A stretch of 64,000 bases of DNA from Pseudomonas prosekii (GTDB lineage: Bacteria; Pseudomonadota; Gammaproteobacteria; Pseudomonadales; Pseudomonadaceae), in assembly GCF_900105155.1 (NCBI RefSeq), contig NZ_LT629762.1, positions 6,027,956-6,091,955 on the forward strand. The letters are read 5' to 3'. Within the stretch, counting starts at the first letter, position 1. Each line of letters starts with the position of its first letter. A program made the translations under genes and the position numbers. The notes beneath the pieces were generated by a model. It saw nothing but the letters and a program-made list of their open reading frames with translations, made no database searches and was not told the DNA's origin. Below, in pieces: positions 27,261-35,976 of this stretch.

Positions 27261-27866
27261 ATGCTTTCAACCTTCCCTACCCTGCTGCCGTTTTTGCTTT
27301 TTACGTTCGTCGCGTCGATCACGCCGGGGCCGACCAATATTCTGGTGTTGAGTAACAGTGCGCGTTTTGGTTTCAGGGCGGCGCTGCCGATTGTTTTTGC
27401 TGCTTGCGCCAGTGCAGCCGTGCTCGTATTACTGGTCGGCAGCGGGTTCGGCCAGACCTTCGATCAATACCCGGTGTTGCATCGGGCGATGCAGTGGATT
27501 GGCGCACTGTGGCTGAGTTATCTGTCTTGGCAGATATACAAGGCGCCGGCACAGGTGTTTGATCATCTGCAGCCGCAGAGAAGGCTCAGTATCTGGGGCG
27601 CGGCTGCGCTGCAGTGGGTCAATCCCCAAACGTGGATGATGGCGATTGCAGTGGTCAGCGTGTTTGCCGGCAATGGCAATGACCGTCAAATCCAAGTGGT
27701 CGTGTTGTCGGGGATTTTTTTCGCTGTCTCGCTGCCGTGTCTGACAAGTTGGGCGATATTGGGCTCAGGCACTCAGCGATACTTCGGATCGTCGAAACTG
27801 CAACGCCGTTTCAATCACTTTATGGCATTACTGTTACTGGCGTCCGCCTGGCTGAGTTTTTATTGA
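27261..27866 (+). CDS. LysE/RhtB-family amino-acid exporter
   Basis: 201 aa, six hydrophobic helices. Family signature SITPGPTNILVLSNSARFGF lies after the first helix, and WVNPQTWMMAIAVVSVFAG in the middle. LysE/RhtB proteins export amino acids or related metabolites using the proton gradient. The ATG at 27261 follows GGAGC and begins directly before the first helix; the frame extends 16 codons further upstream without support. Partner of the preceding AraC gene. Substrate unknown. Confidence 0.9.
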   Translation: MLSTFPTLLPFLLFTFVASITPGPTNILVLSNSARFGFRAALPIVFAACASAAVLVLLVGSGFGQTFDQYPVLHRAMQWIGALWLSYLSWQIYKAPAQVFDHLQPQRRLSIWGAAALQWVNPQTWMMAIAVVSVFAGNGNDRQIQVVVLSGIFFAVSLPCLTSWAILGSGTQRYFGSSKLQRRFNHFMALLLLASAWLSFY

Positions 27867-27945
27867 TAGTCGAATGACGATGTTATGCACTTACGGAATA
27901 AAAAGCCATTATCGGCGCTTGATAAAAAACACAGAAAACAGCGAC

Positions 27946-27973
27946 TGTAAACTGTCAACTCTGTCAGTTTACA
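27946..27973. promoter_or_regulatory. Perfect inverted repeat TGTAAACTG-N10-CAGTTTACA
   Basis: Nine-base arms separated by ten bases (about two helical turns between arm centres), in an AT-rich 198-base gap between the exporter and the 172-aa gene. No T-run follows, so it is not a classic terminator. The spacing suits a dimeric regulator. Which protein binds is unknown. Confidence 0.5.
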
Positions 27974-28064
27974 AGCTTGCGGCATTTAAGCTTCCATGAG
28001 CCATCCAGGATTAGGATTAATAGTCTTTGGATACCTTATGCTCACTAAGTCTGGAGATTAAACC

Positions 28065-28583
28065 ATGAGTTCGGCAGCGAATAAGTCAACTGTGACATCG
28101 TATCAGGCCCCGGCAACTCCGTTTTTCAGTGCATACGTCAATTTAGACAACAAACTGCGCAACCCCACCAGCAAAATTCCTGCGCCGTTTACTTTCAATG
28201 CCACGATGAGACCGCTCATTGAAGTGCTGGACTATCCGACACAGAAAATCTGGCGCATCAAAGCCGATCATACCGAGGCCGGCGTGACCCACTCGCTGGA
28301 AGTCATCTTCTTCAGCAAACCCGTCAGCGGCACGTTTCAGATTGGTGGGCACGAAGAAGAAGAGGACGGCGAAGTGACAGTTACTTACTACCCGAATCGT
28401 ATGAGTGGTAATGCTCACCGCTCGGAACAAGGCTCGCTCGTCATCGAGAGCATCGATGAAACCTCCATCAAGGGCTATTTCAACGGGCAATTCGGCTCCG
28501 GCGGTGAAAATGGCAACGACCCTTTCCCTATCAGTGGCAGCTTCATTGCCGAAGGTAATGTGATCGTGCGCAGGGTTAGCTGA
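28065..28583 (+). CDS. Unrecognised 172-aa protein of the accessory region
   Basis: I do not recognise this protein. It has no signal peptide or membrane segment. Predicted mostly beta strands, with alternating hydrophobic runs (KIWRIKADHTEAGVTHSLEV then IFFSKPVSGTFQIGG), an acidic HEEEEDGEV turn, and a Gly/Asn-rich QFGSGGENGNDPFP segment. This could be a lipocalin-like or beta-sandwich fold. The ribosome site CTGGAGA lies well before the ATG at 28065. It stands alone, converging on the autotransporter with a shared terminator between. Codon and base usage look less GC-rich than neighbours by eye. Confidence 0.75.
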   Translation: MSSAANKSTVTSYQAPATPFFSAYVNLDNKLRNPTSKIPAPFTFNATMRPLIEVLDYPTQKIWRIKADHTEAGVTHSLEVIFFSKPVSGTFQIGGHEEEEDGEVTVTYYPNRMSGNAHRSEQGSLVIESIDETSIKGYFNGQFGSGGENGNDPFPISGSFIAEGNVIVRRVS

Positions 28584-28603
28584 AAATCGCGGGTGACGAA
28601 TAC

Positions 28604-28634
28604 AAAAAAGGAAGCTTAAAAGCTTCCTTTTTTT
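28604..28634. terminator. Bidirectional rho-independent terminator
   Basis: AAAAAAGGAAGCTT and AAGCTTCCTTTTTTT form a perfect stem with A-run and T-run on opposite sides, so it can serve the 172-aa gene (plus strand) and the autotransporter gene (minus strand). Confidence 0.9.
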
Positions 28635-28680
28635 ATACCCCGATTTAATTGATAGATACGTTAACTCACGATGGCTTTTC

Positions 28681-31125
28681 TCAGAAGTTGAAACTGACGC
28701 CCAGGTTCCCGCCTATTTCCTGGTCCACTGTAGTGCCCCTGCTTGTCCCCACTTCTGCATAGATCTGCCAGTTGCCGGCGGCAGGTGCGTAGTTGAGTCC
28801 GCCGGTCAGTGCAACGTTAGTACTCGATAGATCGTTTTTGAAATCGCTGCCATTGGCGCTGATTCGGTTGTTGTTAATAAACTCGTGAGTCACAGCAGCG
28901 CGCAGGCGTGGCTGAAGTTTACTCCCGTCGTCCAAAACAATTTCCCGCCCTACCGCCAGCCCGACGTTACCCAGCAATGAACGGGTCTCATCGTTGGTTA
29001 TTTCAAGGCCGTTATCCAGTGCATAGTCCTTGCCCTCGACAATTGCCGCACCCACTTGTACCGAAGGCTCAATGAAATAACCTCGGTTGAACACGATGTG
29101 TTTGCCGACTTCAACAGAAGCACTGACGCCGATGTTGTCGAAATCAGCCTTGGTTTGTGTTCCATCACTCATGCTGACTTTGACGTCGTTATTGAAGCGA
29201 TTGATCTTGGCTACCGTATCAACGTAGTAACCCGTTTGCTGATCGAACCAGGTCAAGTAACTGCCCAGGTAGACGCTGTCGATCGAGCCCGCGCTGCCGC
29301 GCTTCAGGTTCAAGTCGGTCTTGCTGTAACCACCGAAAGCGCCGATCAGCCATTGGCCATCGCCGATCGGCAACGGTGCATCCACGCCGATGGAAACGCC
29401 CGTCTGGTTTTGCTTGTAGCCATCGCCATACGAGTTTTTGACGTTGTAGCTATTGCCGTAAGTCCGCATCCACAGGCCATAGGAGGATTTTTTGCCATCA
29501 GCATCGAGGGCGTCAAACGATTGCGCGGTGGGTTGGTTGCCCGTCATGCGGCGATCGCCGAGACGCGTGTTGAGGGTGGTCATTTCCGCATAGATAACGG
29601 TGGGTGCCGTGCCCGCGATAGCCAAAGCCGATTGCGTACCGGTGCTTGGGGTTTCCTTGTCCGGCTGCAGGAAAAGCCCTTCACCTTCTCTCATCAATTT
29701 GTAGGCATAAGCACCCACGTCGACCTGGCCATTTTGCAGGGTGAATACTGCATCACCTGCAGCAATGTTACCGATCATCACCGGCGCCCCTGTCACCGGT
29801 TCGCTTCCGGTGGCTGCGACAAGCAACTGATGACTGCCGGTGGCGGATTCCGTTACGTTCAAAAAGTCGGTCTGGCCGGTCGCCAGGTCAGTGTCCATCA
29901 GAAATTGACCATTGCCGGAAAGACGGGCGACATCAAGTCGATTGAACGCCTCACTGGAACCAAAGCGCACACTGCCTGCGTCCATGTTGAGCGAGGTCAA
30001 GGCATTGCTGCCGACCATGTTCCATTGGGCGCCACGGTTTACCGACATATCGCTCACACCGCTCACAGCCCCTTGGAAGACCGCGCCTTGATCCAGTGCG
30101 ATCACCCCGGCGCCCGTGCCTTGCACGTTGCCGGTCAGCAGGCTTTTTGAATCGACGGTGACCGAATCGACATTGATCAGGTTACCGACAAGGTTCGCGC
30201 TATTTCGCAGTTGCACACTGGCAGAGCCACCGGCGGCAACATCGATATCACCCGCGAGCTTGCTGTTGTCGACCTGTAATCGAGCGGCTGCGCCATCGAC
30301 AACTTCCAGCAAATGGCCATTGCCACCGATGAGCGAGGAGCCGTTGAGCACGTCGATCAATACGGCTTGACCCGCAGGCGTAGCGAAATCCACGCTGATC
30401 GCGGCGCCCGTCCGTCCTTGCACGCTGGAGTTGTCCAACGTCAAGTGGCTTTGCGCGGTTAACTCAGTCGGCGCGAACATCGAGTCTTCCTGGAACTCCA
30501 CGCCATGAATGCTGCCGACGATTTGACTGGCAGCGCTGACGTTTGCGTGACCACCGGCCAATTCCAGGCCGTTGGCCAAGATACCGGTGCCTTCCAATCG
30601 GCTACCGATCAGATTCAAAGAACTAAAAGAAGTGACAGCCCCGCCGCCGAGTTCTCCGGTCAGCGTGCTATTGGTAATCGTCGCAGAAGAGCCGATGGAG
30701 ACCGGTCGAAGGTCTCGCGCCAGGGTCAGCGCATATCCTTGGCTGTTCAAGCTGCTTGTTGTAATCGTAGCGCGGCTGTCCAGCAAACTCAGAGCCGCGT
30801 TGGTTGTTGTATTGACAACCGTAGAGTCGGTCAGGTTTACCGTTGCGCCTGAGAAAGCGTCTATTTGCGCGGTCGTGGCGCTCTGAGCATTAAGCGTGCC
30901 TCTACCCACTTCAATTTCCAGCGCATCAGCGCCATTTAAATTAAGTACTGCTGCGGGGGGGATGTACCAGGCTTCGGGTGCAGAGCCGGGCGTAACTGTT
31001 TCTGTTTCGCCTGGATCAAGTGATCTCGCACAAACGTTTCCTGTCGTCAGGATTAATAGAGACAGACACGACGCCATGCTGACGGGTTTGTAAAACCTTG
31101 AAGGATTTTTAATTTCATTATTCAT
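28681..31125 (-). CDS. Autotransporter (type Va) with beta-helix passenger
   Basis: 814 aa. The signal sequence ends near residue 34 (MASCLSLLILTTGNVCARS). A ~470-residue passenger is rich in short N/S/T strands typical of pertactin-like beta-helices (for example LTLDNSSVQGRTGAAISVDF, LQVDNSKLAGDIDVAAGGSA). The last ~280 residues are the outer-membrane beta-barrel, starting near YGLWMRTYGNSYNV and ending in NLGVSFNF with the terminal Phe read by the BAM complex. No protease triad motif was seen in the passenger, so adhesion is more likely than proteolysis. It shares strand with the two unrecognised genes upstream but is separated from them by 244 bases. Confidence 0.92.
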   Translation of the reverse strand: MNNEIKNPSRFYKPVSMASCLSLLILTTGNVCARSLDPGETETVTPGSAPEAWYIPPAAVLNLNGADALEIEVGRGTLNAQSATTAQIDAFSGATVNLTDSTVVNTTTNAALSLLDSRATITTSSLNSQGYALTLARDLRPVSIGSSATITNSTLTGELGGGAVTSFSSLNLIGSRLEGTGILANGLELAGGHANVSAASQIVGSIHGVEFQEDSMFAPTELTAQSHLTLDNSSVQGRTGAAISVDFATPAGQAVLIDVLNGSSLIGGNGHLLEVVDGAAARLQVDNSKLAGDIDVAAGGSASVQLRNSANLVGNLINVDSVTVDSKSLLTGNVQGTGAGVIALDQGAVFQGAVSGVSDMSVNRGAQWNMVGSNALTSLNMDAGSVRFGSSEAFNRLDVARLSGNGQFLMDTDLATGQTDFLNVTESATGSHQLLVAATGSEPVTGAPVMIGNIAAGDAVFTLQNGQVDVGAYAYKLMREGEGLFLQPDKETPSTGTQSALAIAGTAPTVIYAEMTTLNTRLGDRRMTGNQPTAQSFDALDADGKKSSYGLWMRTYGNSYNVKNSYGDGYKQNQTGVSIGVDAPLPIGDGQWLIGAFGGYSKTDLNLKRGSAGSIDSVYLGSYLTWFDQQTGYYVDTVAKINRFNNDVKVSMSDGTQTKADFDNIGVSASVEVGKHIVFNRGYFIEPSVQVGAAIVEGKDYALDNGLEITNDETRSLLGNVGLAVGREIVLDDGSKLQPRLRAAVTHEFINNNRISANGSDFKNDLSSTNVALTGGLNYAPAAGNWQIYAEVGTSRGTTVDQEIGGNLGVSFNF

Positions 31126-31142
31126 GGTAACTACTCAGAATA

Positions 31143-31159
31143 TTCCCTGTTACAGGGAA
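31143..31159. promoter_or_regulatory. Palindrome TTCCCTG-TTA-CAGGGAA ahead of the autotransporter
   Basis: Perfect 7-base arms with a 3-base centre, 17 bases upstream of the autotransporter start. It could be an operator, or a hairpin in the 5' leader affecting ribosome access. No other copy was noticed in the window. Confidence 0.45.
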
Positions 31160-31316
31160 GAAATGAAAACAACAGATGGTTCATCCGTCAGCGCAGAGTC
31201 ATAAACGGAGCGGAAGGTTACCTAGAACTTCATGCTTGCTATGTAGGACAAATCCTTTTTTTTCGGCGATTTTCATCCAATTTGAGTCGGAAAGAATACT
31301 GATAGAGCCAAGAGTG

Positions 31317-31346
31317 CAAGGGGGATAGAAAACCTTTCCCCCTTGC
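31317..31346 (-). terminator. Hairpin after the 703-aa gene
   Basis: GCAAGGGGGA and TCCCCCTTGC form a strong stem around a short AT-rich loop, about 25 bases past the stop of the 703-aa gene. There is only a weak T-run, so this is either a terminator or an mRNA-protecting hairpin separating it from the autotransporter gene. Confidence 0.55.
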
Positions 31347-31369
31347 ATTCGGTTAATTTACTTCACATG

Positions 31370-33481
31370 TCAAGGCGCTACAGGCATCCAGCCAGCTTCC
31401 GTCTCACAATAGAGATAGGCACCGTTGACTAGATTGATACGGTAGTCGGCATGAAGAGAGCTACCTCCCGCCACGGAATACCAGACATCAAGATAACCGG
31501 TGTATTCCTCGTCAGCAGGTGGATTGGCGGGTGGCACCGGAGGGACATTTCGAACAACCGGATCATAGGGCCCGACATCGAAGGTCATACCAGTGGATAC
31601 TTCTGCAGCAGTCACTCGGCGTATTTCGATGAATTCGGTATTAGCAGGGGAAGGCAGTGTATGGCCGGGGCCCTGATAACCGCGCCATTGGAAGGTTACT
31701 TCAGTATTAATCGGAAGATCGACGCTGGCGGGAATATGGAATCTGGCAGCGCGTCTTGCAAGTTTGAACAGTGTTTCACAAACAATAAGATCATCACCCC
31801 TGTCATCGTTAGGGTCGCGAACCAACACTGGCGCAGGAAGATCGAGGACAACCGTATCGACGGTAATGTTGGTCTCGCCAGCCTTCTGTTTATTATTGCG
31901 GTTGGCGTTCTCCACTTCCCACCACATTTGTCTGGTACCCAAACCACCGTTGTCGACAATGTGCCAAGGCAACTCCAAATCGATCGTAGTATTTACATCG
32001 CTGACGTCCAGAACCTTTGAGTTCACCACCACTACACCGGCAGCGCCACGGTAGTAAACGGTGACTTGGTCGTTCGGCTCCGGGTCCGGCCAAGTGCCTG
32101 GGCTTACAGGCGTCAAGTCAATAAAAATGATGGCGTCTTGATTGATGTCCTGCGGACCCAGCACATTGTCCGTTACCGGAGCCTGGCCGCGTACGATCAA
32201 TGGCTTCAGCTCGGCATTGACATCGGCCGGTGGATTGATCAGGTCAATCGGGTAGGGAACACCAGGTACCGAGTAATCTGTATCAACGGTGACGAGCGCA
32301 TTACTGACGGACGCCCCACCGCGCATCAAATGCGCCGTGACCGTCGTTGGGACCACCCAATCGGTACCACTCTGGTTAGCGGTATATTCCGCTGTCAGTT
32401 TCGACCATGGGATTGTAAACAGCAGTGAGGAGGCGCCGAGGAAATCGAGGTCTTCTGCGGCCTGGCCGCCCCAGGACAGACTGATGGTGTCTGTGCTGAG
32501 CGCGTTGGTCGGACGATTGACGCGCACCTGGATACCTTGCGGCTGGCGTACGTCATTTAGGTCGATCAGGTTGTCGACAGGCGTTGCGGCCAGCAGAACA
32601 ATCGGTGCGGCCAAGACCGGCAGCGGCTGCAGGGAAACGTTGCGGTACTCGGCCAGATAGTTGCTGAAATTGCCCGCGACGTCGGTCCATCGCATCCACA
32701 TATGCAACCTGCCGGTGGAAGTCGCAGCCCGGATGACATCCAGCGGAACCAGCACCCGGCCATTGGCCGGCAGCGGACCGTCATGAATCGGTGCTACGGC
32801 GGGAGGATCTGTGCGGTTGCTCGCTGCATACAACGTGAGCCGGTCAGTGTCCTGGCGATTGGCATAGCCGATATCCGGCATCTGGATCAACCCATCCACG
32901 CTGTTTGGGAGCGCCATCCACGTGTTATCGATGGTCACACCGGGTTGGGAGTTTGGCGATGTTGAAACAGGAATCCCTTTGACCCCGGGCACAGTACCGG
33001 GAATTGCGCCGCCGCGTGTCGGCTTCGCCTGGAAAGGCGCAGTGCGGTCAATGAAAACTCTGATGACCGGAGACGATAATGCGTTCTGGTTCTTGCGATA
33101 CATAACGCAGCGAACCCACAGCGGCGTCGGTCCGTCGGGGGTCAGATCTTCGCCCAACAAGTCCGCGGGAACGATGAAATCCCTTTCGGCAGGACGGTCA
33201 ACCAAGGGGCCTAGTTCAAAACGCCGGGAACGATAGAGGAAGTCGGTGTTTTCCGGATTTGGCGGTGGCAGGGTTCTTGAGGCCTGAACAACGAACGTAT
33301 CCGCATCATTTGGATTGGGCCAGGTGGTTGTCGAGATCTTAAGTATGAGATCCCTGCCTGGGGCAATCGTAGCCACTGGAATGATGTCGGCATCAGGCCC
33401 ACGGCCATCCGGCAAGCTCGGCACGGGTGCATCAAGTGATGCAGTCGGGTGCATTTCAAATTCACTTTCGATAACAGTCAT
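31370..33481 (-). CDS. Unrecognised 703-aa protein with five divergent beta-rich repeat modules
   Basis: I do not recognise this as a named family. No signal peptide, lipobox or membrane segment. Reading the protein against itself, I find five modules of ~110-145 residues. Each has a strand with an acidic lead-in and an aromatic end: DADTFVVQAS, DTDRLTLYAAS, STDTISLSWGG, PNDQVTVYYRG, INTEVTFQWRG. Most then carry a (V/I/L)P strand such as RDFIVPADLL, GRVLVPLDVI, LLFTIPWSKL, IDLELPWHIV. Some close with a VDT/IDRT strand. This suggests tandem Ig-like beta-sandwiches. The ATG at 33481 has a strong GAAGGGAAG ribosome site. The gene follows the 286-aa gene, which has two more modules. Possibly an extracellular structural or adhesin-like protein, but export route is unknown. 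Confidence 0.8.
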   Translation of the reverse strand: MTVIESEFEMHPTASLDAPVPSLPDGRGPDADIIPVATIAPGRDLILKISTTTWPNPNDADTFVVQASRTLPPPNPENTDFLYRSRRFELGPLVDRPAERDFIVPADLLGEDLTPDGPTPLWVRCVMYRKNQNALSSPVIRVFIDRTAPFQAKPTRGGAIPGTVPGVKGIPVSTSPNSQPGVTIDNTWMALPNSVDGLIQMPDIGYANRQDTDRLTLYAASNRTDPPAVAPIHDGPLPANGRVLVPLDVIRAATSTGRLHMWMRWTDVAGNFSNYLAEYRNVSLQPLPVLAAPIVLLAATPVDNLIDLNDVRQPQGIQVRVNRPTNALSTDTISLSWGGQAAEDLDFLGASSLLFTIPWSKLTAEYTANQSGTDWVVPTTVTAHLMRGGASVSNALVTVDTDYSVPGVPYPIDLINPPADVNAELKPLIVRGQAPVTDNVLGPQDINQDAIIFIDLTPVSPGTWPDPEPNDQVTVYYRGAAGVVVVNSKVLDVSDVNTTIDLELPWHIVDNGGLGTRQMWWEVENANRNNKQKAGETNITVDTVVLDLPAPVLVRDPNDDRGDDLIVCETLFKLARRAARFHIPASVDLPINTEVTFQWRGYQGPGHTLPSPANTEFIEIRRVTAAEVSTGMTFDVGPYDPVVRNVPPVPPANPPADEEYTGYLDVWYSVAGGSSLHADYRINLVNGAYLYCETEAGWMPVAP

Positions 33482-33692
33482 CTTCCCTTCTCCAACGCGG
33501 TGGCAAATTAATGAAAACAACAAGTGTTTCTTTTACGGTGTACCTAAACGTCTGCAGGCGATGCTTTTAAAACAACAGTTTCCAAATAATCCGTGCAGCC
33601 GAGCGATCCAGCGACAGCAGATTTAAATCATCCAGAAACTTCGCGACTATTAGTCTTGGCTGTTGCGTCCGAGCGATTTCCTATTTACAAAG

Positions 33693-34553
33693 TTACTTCA
33701 TCCAACTTGAATTTTCGCAGAATCCGGACTCGCCGGGAATTTTACGATCCAGCTTTACCAACCCAGTCCTGGATTTGAAAATTGCAGCACCCCTGCGCAG
33801 CAAAGTGTAAGTTGCCGATGCGGAATGATTAGCCGTCATCGGTTTGATCCAAGTTACAAATGGCTGAATAACAATGCGCAAACTGTTTCTGTCGCGAATA
33901 TCTGCCGCAGTGACTGTTACCGTAAACGACGCTGGAACTGTCAGTGCGGGAGGTGCAATGTTCAGAGTTGCCCATCCTTGCCAGACCAATGTGACGACAT
34001 CGTTTTCTTGAAACCGCGTATCGAACGGGATAAATATCCGAATGCCTTCCCAGATAAACAGCGATTCCGGACCTGACGGCTTATTTTTCCGGCAGATGAT
34101 GTAACCGTACAAACTGGCATCCGGAAATACCGGTTCTTTCAGCACTGTCGGTGGCTCAGCAACTTTGAACGTGAGGCGGCGTGGCGGTGAGGTTGTCGGA
34201 TTTGGCGTTCGAACGATGTAGATAATTTCAAAGGACGGACGATTGGGTAGTGCCAGCGCCGCCACCGGGATATAAAATTCAGCTGCATCATCGACGATGC
34301 TGTAAGCACGACGGGCGACTGAAACTGCGCTTCCCACAATATAAATATTTACGGTGTGTTCAACATCCGGGACACCCGGGAACGCTGGCCAGCGCGGTAC
34401 TTTCACTACTAGCCCGTTTGTAGGGGCATCAATTGGCAGTGTGCCAGAGGCGTCACCTGGATCGACGCCCTCTACGCCTGGGGCGTTCAGCAGAATACCG
34501 ATATCCAATGCACTCGCGGCAACGGCTGATTTTCGGCTCTTGGATCCCGGCAT
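33693..34553 (-). CDS. Unrecognised 286-aa protein with two modules related to the 703-aa protein
   Basis: No named family recognised and no signal peptide. Two modules match the pattern of the downstream protein: VEHTVNIYIVG with EFYIPVAALAL, and ENDVVTLVWQGW with SFTVTVTAADI. The first module also shares the lead-in LVVKVPRWPAFPGVPD with LILKISTTTWPNPNDAD in the larger protein. The ATG at 34553 has a CAAGGGAAG ribosome site; I preferred it to an upstream start. Same strand as the 703-aa gene, 211 bases before it, so it is first of the pair. The gap between them (33482-33692) is AT-rich with no clear motif. Confidence 0.78.
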   Translation of the reverse strand: MPGSKSRKSAVAASALDIGILLNAPGVEGVDPGDASGTLPIDAPTNGLVVKVPRWPAFPGVPDVEHTVNIYIVGSAVSVARRAYSIVDDAAEFYIPVAALALPNRPSFEIIYIVRTPNPTTSPPRRLTFKVAEPPTVLKEPVFPDASLYGYIICRKNKPSGPESLFIWEGIRIFIPFDTRFQENDVVTLVWQGWATLNIAPPALTVPASFTVTVTAADIRDRNSLRIVIQPFVTWIKPMTANHSASATYTLLRRGAAIFKSRTGLVKLDRKIPGESGFCENSSWMK

Positions 34554-34731
34554 CTGGAACTTCCCTTGTTGATAAGCATGCAAGTCGCCTGAGGGAAATT
34601 AAGCACTCGTATGGCAAAGCTGCCTACTGTCAGATCTGACAGGTTAATTAACCGTCTGTCGGGAAAGGTCAGTTGCTGGCGCGACAGCGCGATAAACCGC
34701 GGTTGACGGCGATGGTAGTTATGGGTTTTCC

Positions 34732-34745
34732 TGAAACCGGTTTCA
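34732..34745. promoter_or_regulatory. PtxS operator upstream of ptxS
   Basis: TGAAACCGGTTTCA, a perfect 14-bp palindrome identical to the published PtxS-binding sequence, lies 59 bases before the ptxS start. Binding here means autorepression that 2-ketogluconate relieves. Confidence 0.92.
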
Positions 34746-34804
34746 GCCACGTCACGTCTGACTCCCCGCACTGATAACAAGCACTAATAACAAGGTCTGC
34801 CACC

Positions 34805-35830
34805 GTGAACGATTTCTCCGCCGCCCAGCGCAGCCGCGTGACCATGCTTGATGTTGCCGAGCACGCCGGCGTGTCCAAGGCCAGTGTCTCGCGCTTCATC
34901 GGCGACGACCGCGCCCTGCTTTCCGATGCCATTGCCCAGCGCATCGAGCATTCGATCAGCGCCTTGGGCTATCGCCCGAATCAGATGGCCCGCGGTTTGA
35001 AACGTGGGCGCACGCGGTTGATCGGCATGCTGGTGGCCGATATCCGCAACCCTTATTCGATTGCCGTGATGCATGGCGTGGAAACCGCTTGCCGGCGCCA
35101 CGGCTACAGCCTGGTGGTGTGCAACACCGATCGCGATGACGAACAGGAACGTCAGCACCTGGCGTTGCTGCGCTCTTACAACATCGAAGGCCTGATCGTG
35201 AACACCCTGGGCCATCACCGCGACGAACTGCGCGAATTGCATCGCGAGATGCCGCTGGTATTGGTCGATCGCAAAGTCGAGCAACTGGACAGCGACCTGG
35301 TCGGACTGGACAACCCGGCAGCGGTCGCAATAGCCCTCTTCCACCTGGAAGAGCGCGGCTATCGCGACGTGCTGATGGTGACCGAACCGTTCGACGGCAC
35401 CAGTTCGCGGATCGAGCGCGTCAGCAGTTTCAAGTCGCAGATCGAGCAGCGTCCGGCGCTGCGCGGGGCCGTTGTCGAAACCGCCAGCGACCTGACCTCG
35501 CGTTTGAATACCTTCCTCGATACCGCCGGCCATGGGCCGAAAGCGCTGTTCTGTGCGAACGGAATTGCGGCGCTGGCCTGCACTCACGCGTTGCGCGAAT
35601 TGGGCTGCGATTTGTTCGGCGATGTTGGCCTGATTGCACTGGATGATCTGGATTGGTACCCGTTGGTGGGCAGCGGCATTACTGCGCTGGCGCAACCGAC
35701 GGCGCAGATTGGCGCGAGTGCGTTCGAGTGCCTGCTCAAACGGCTGCGCGGTGATGTCGGGCCGGCGCGGACCCTGGATTTTGCAGCGCAGTTGATTGTG
35801 CGCGGCTCGACGCGGGGGGATTTGCAGTGA
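34805..35830 (+). CDS. ptxS: PtxS, LacI-family repressor of 2-ketogluconate use
   Basis: 341 aa. LacI-type helix-turn-helix and hinge: TMLDVAEHAGVSKASVSRFI then GYRPNQMARGLKRG. The periplasmic-binding-protein-like effector domain follows (RTRLIGMLVADIRNPYSIAV to the end). PtxS is the known repressor of the kgu genes in Pseudomonas and responds to 2-ketogluconate. Two identical operator palindromes, one before this gene and one before kguE, and the kguEKTD genes directly downstream support the name. It is followed by a REP pair that separates it from kguE. Confidence 0.93.
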   Translation: MNDFSAAQRSRVTMLDVAEHAGVSKASVSRFIGDDRALLSDAIAQRIEHSISALGYRPNQMARGLKRGRTRLIGMLVADIRNPYSIAVMHGVETACRRHGYSLVVCNTDRDDEQERQHLALLRSYNIEGLIVNTLGHHRDELRELHREMPLVLVDRKVEQLDSDLVGLDNPAAVAIALFHLEERGYRDVLMVTEPFDGTSSRIERVSSFKSQIEQRPALRGAVVETASDLTSRLNTFLDTAGHGPKALFCANGIAALACTHALRELGCDLFGDVGLIALDDLDWYPLVGSGITALAQPTAQIGASAFECLLKRLRGDVGPARTLDFAAQLIVRGSTRGDLQ

Positions 35831-35840
35831 ATGGGCTGAC

Positions 35841-35914
35841 GCCATCGCGAGCAAGCTCGCTCCCAGAGGGGTACGCAGTCCAAATGTGGGAGCGAGCTTG
35901 CTCGCGATAAGGCC
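35841..35914. repeat. REP inverted pair (type GCGAGCAAGCTCGC)
   Basis: CATCGCGAGCAAGCTCGCTC and GAGCGAGCTTGCTCGCGATA, about 30 bases apart, between ptxS and the kguE operator. It likely isolates the two transcripts. Confidence 0.9.
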
Positions 35915-35949
35915 ATAAACCTCACCCCAACCTTTTTTTTGAACAAAAA

Positions 35950-35963
35950 TGAAACCGGTTTCA
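35950..35963. promoter_or_regulatory. PtxS operator upstream of kguE
   Basis: Second exact copy of TGAAACCGGTTTCA, 13 bases before the kguE start and thus over the leader, where PtxS would block transcription of kguE-K-T-D. Confidence 0.92.
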
Positions 35964-35976
35964 GAGGCAGATAACA

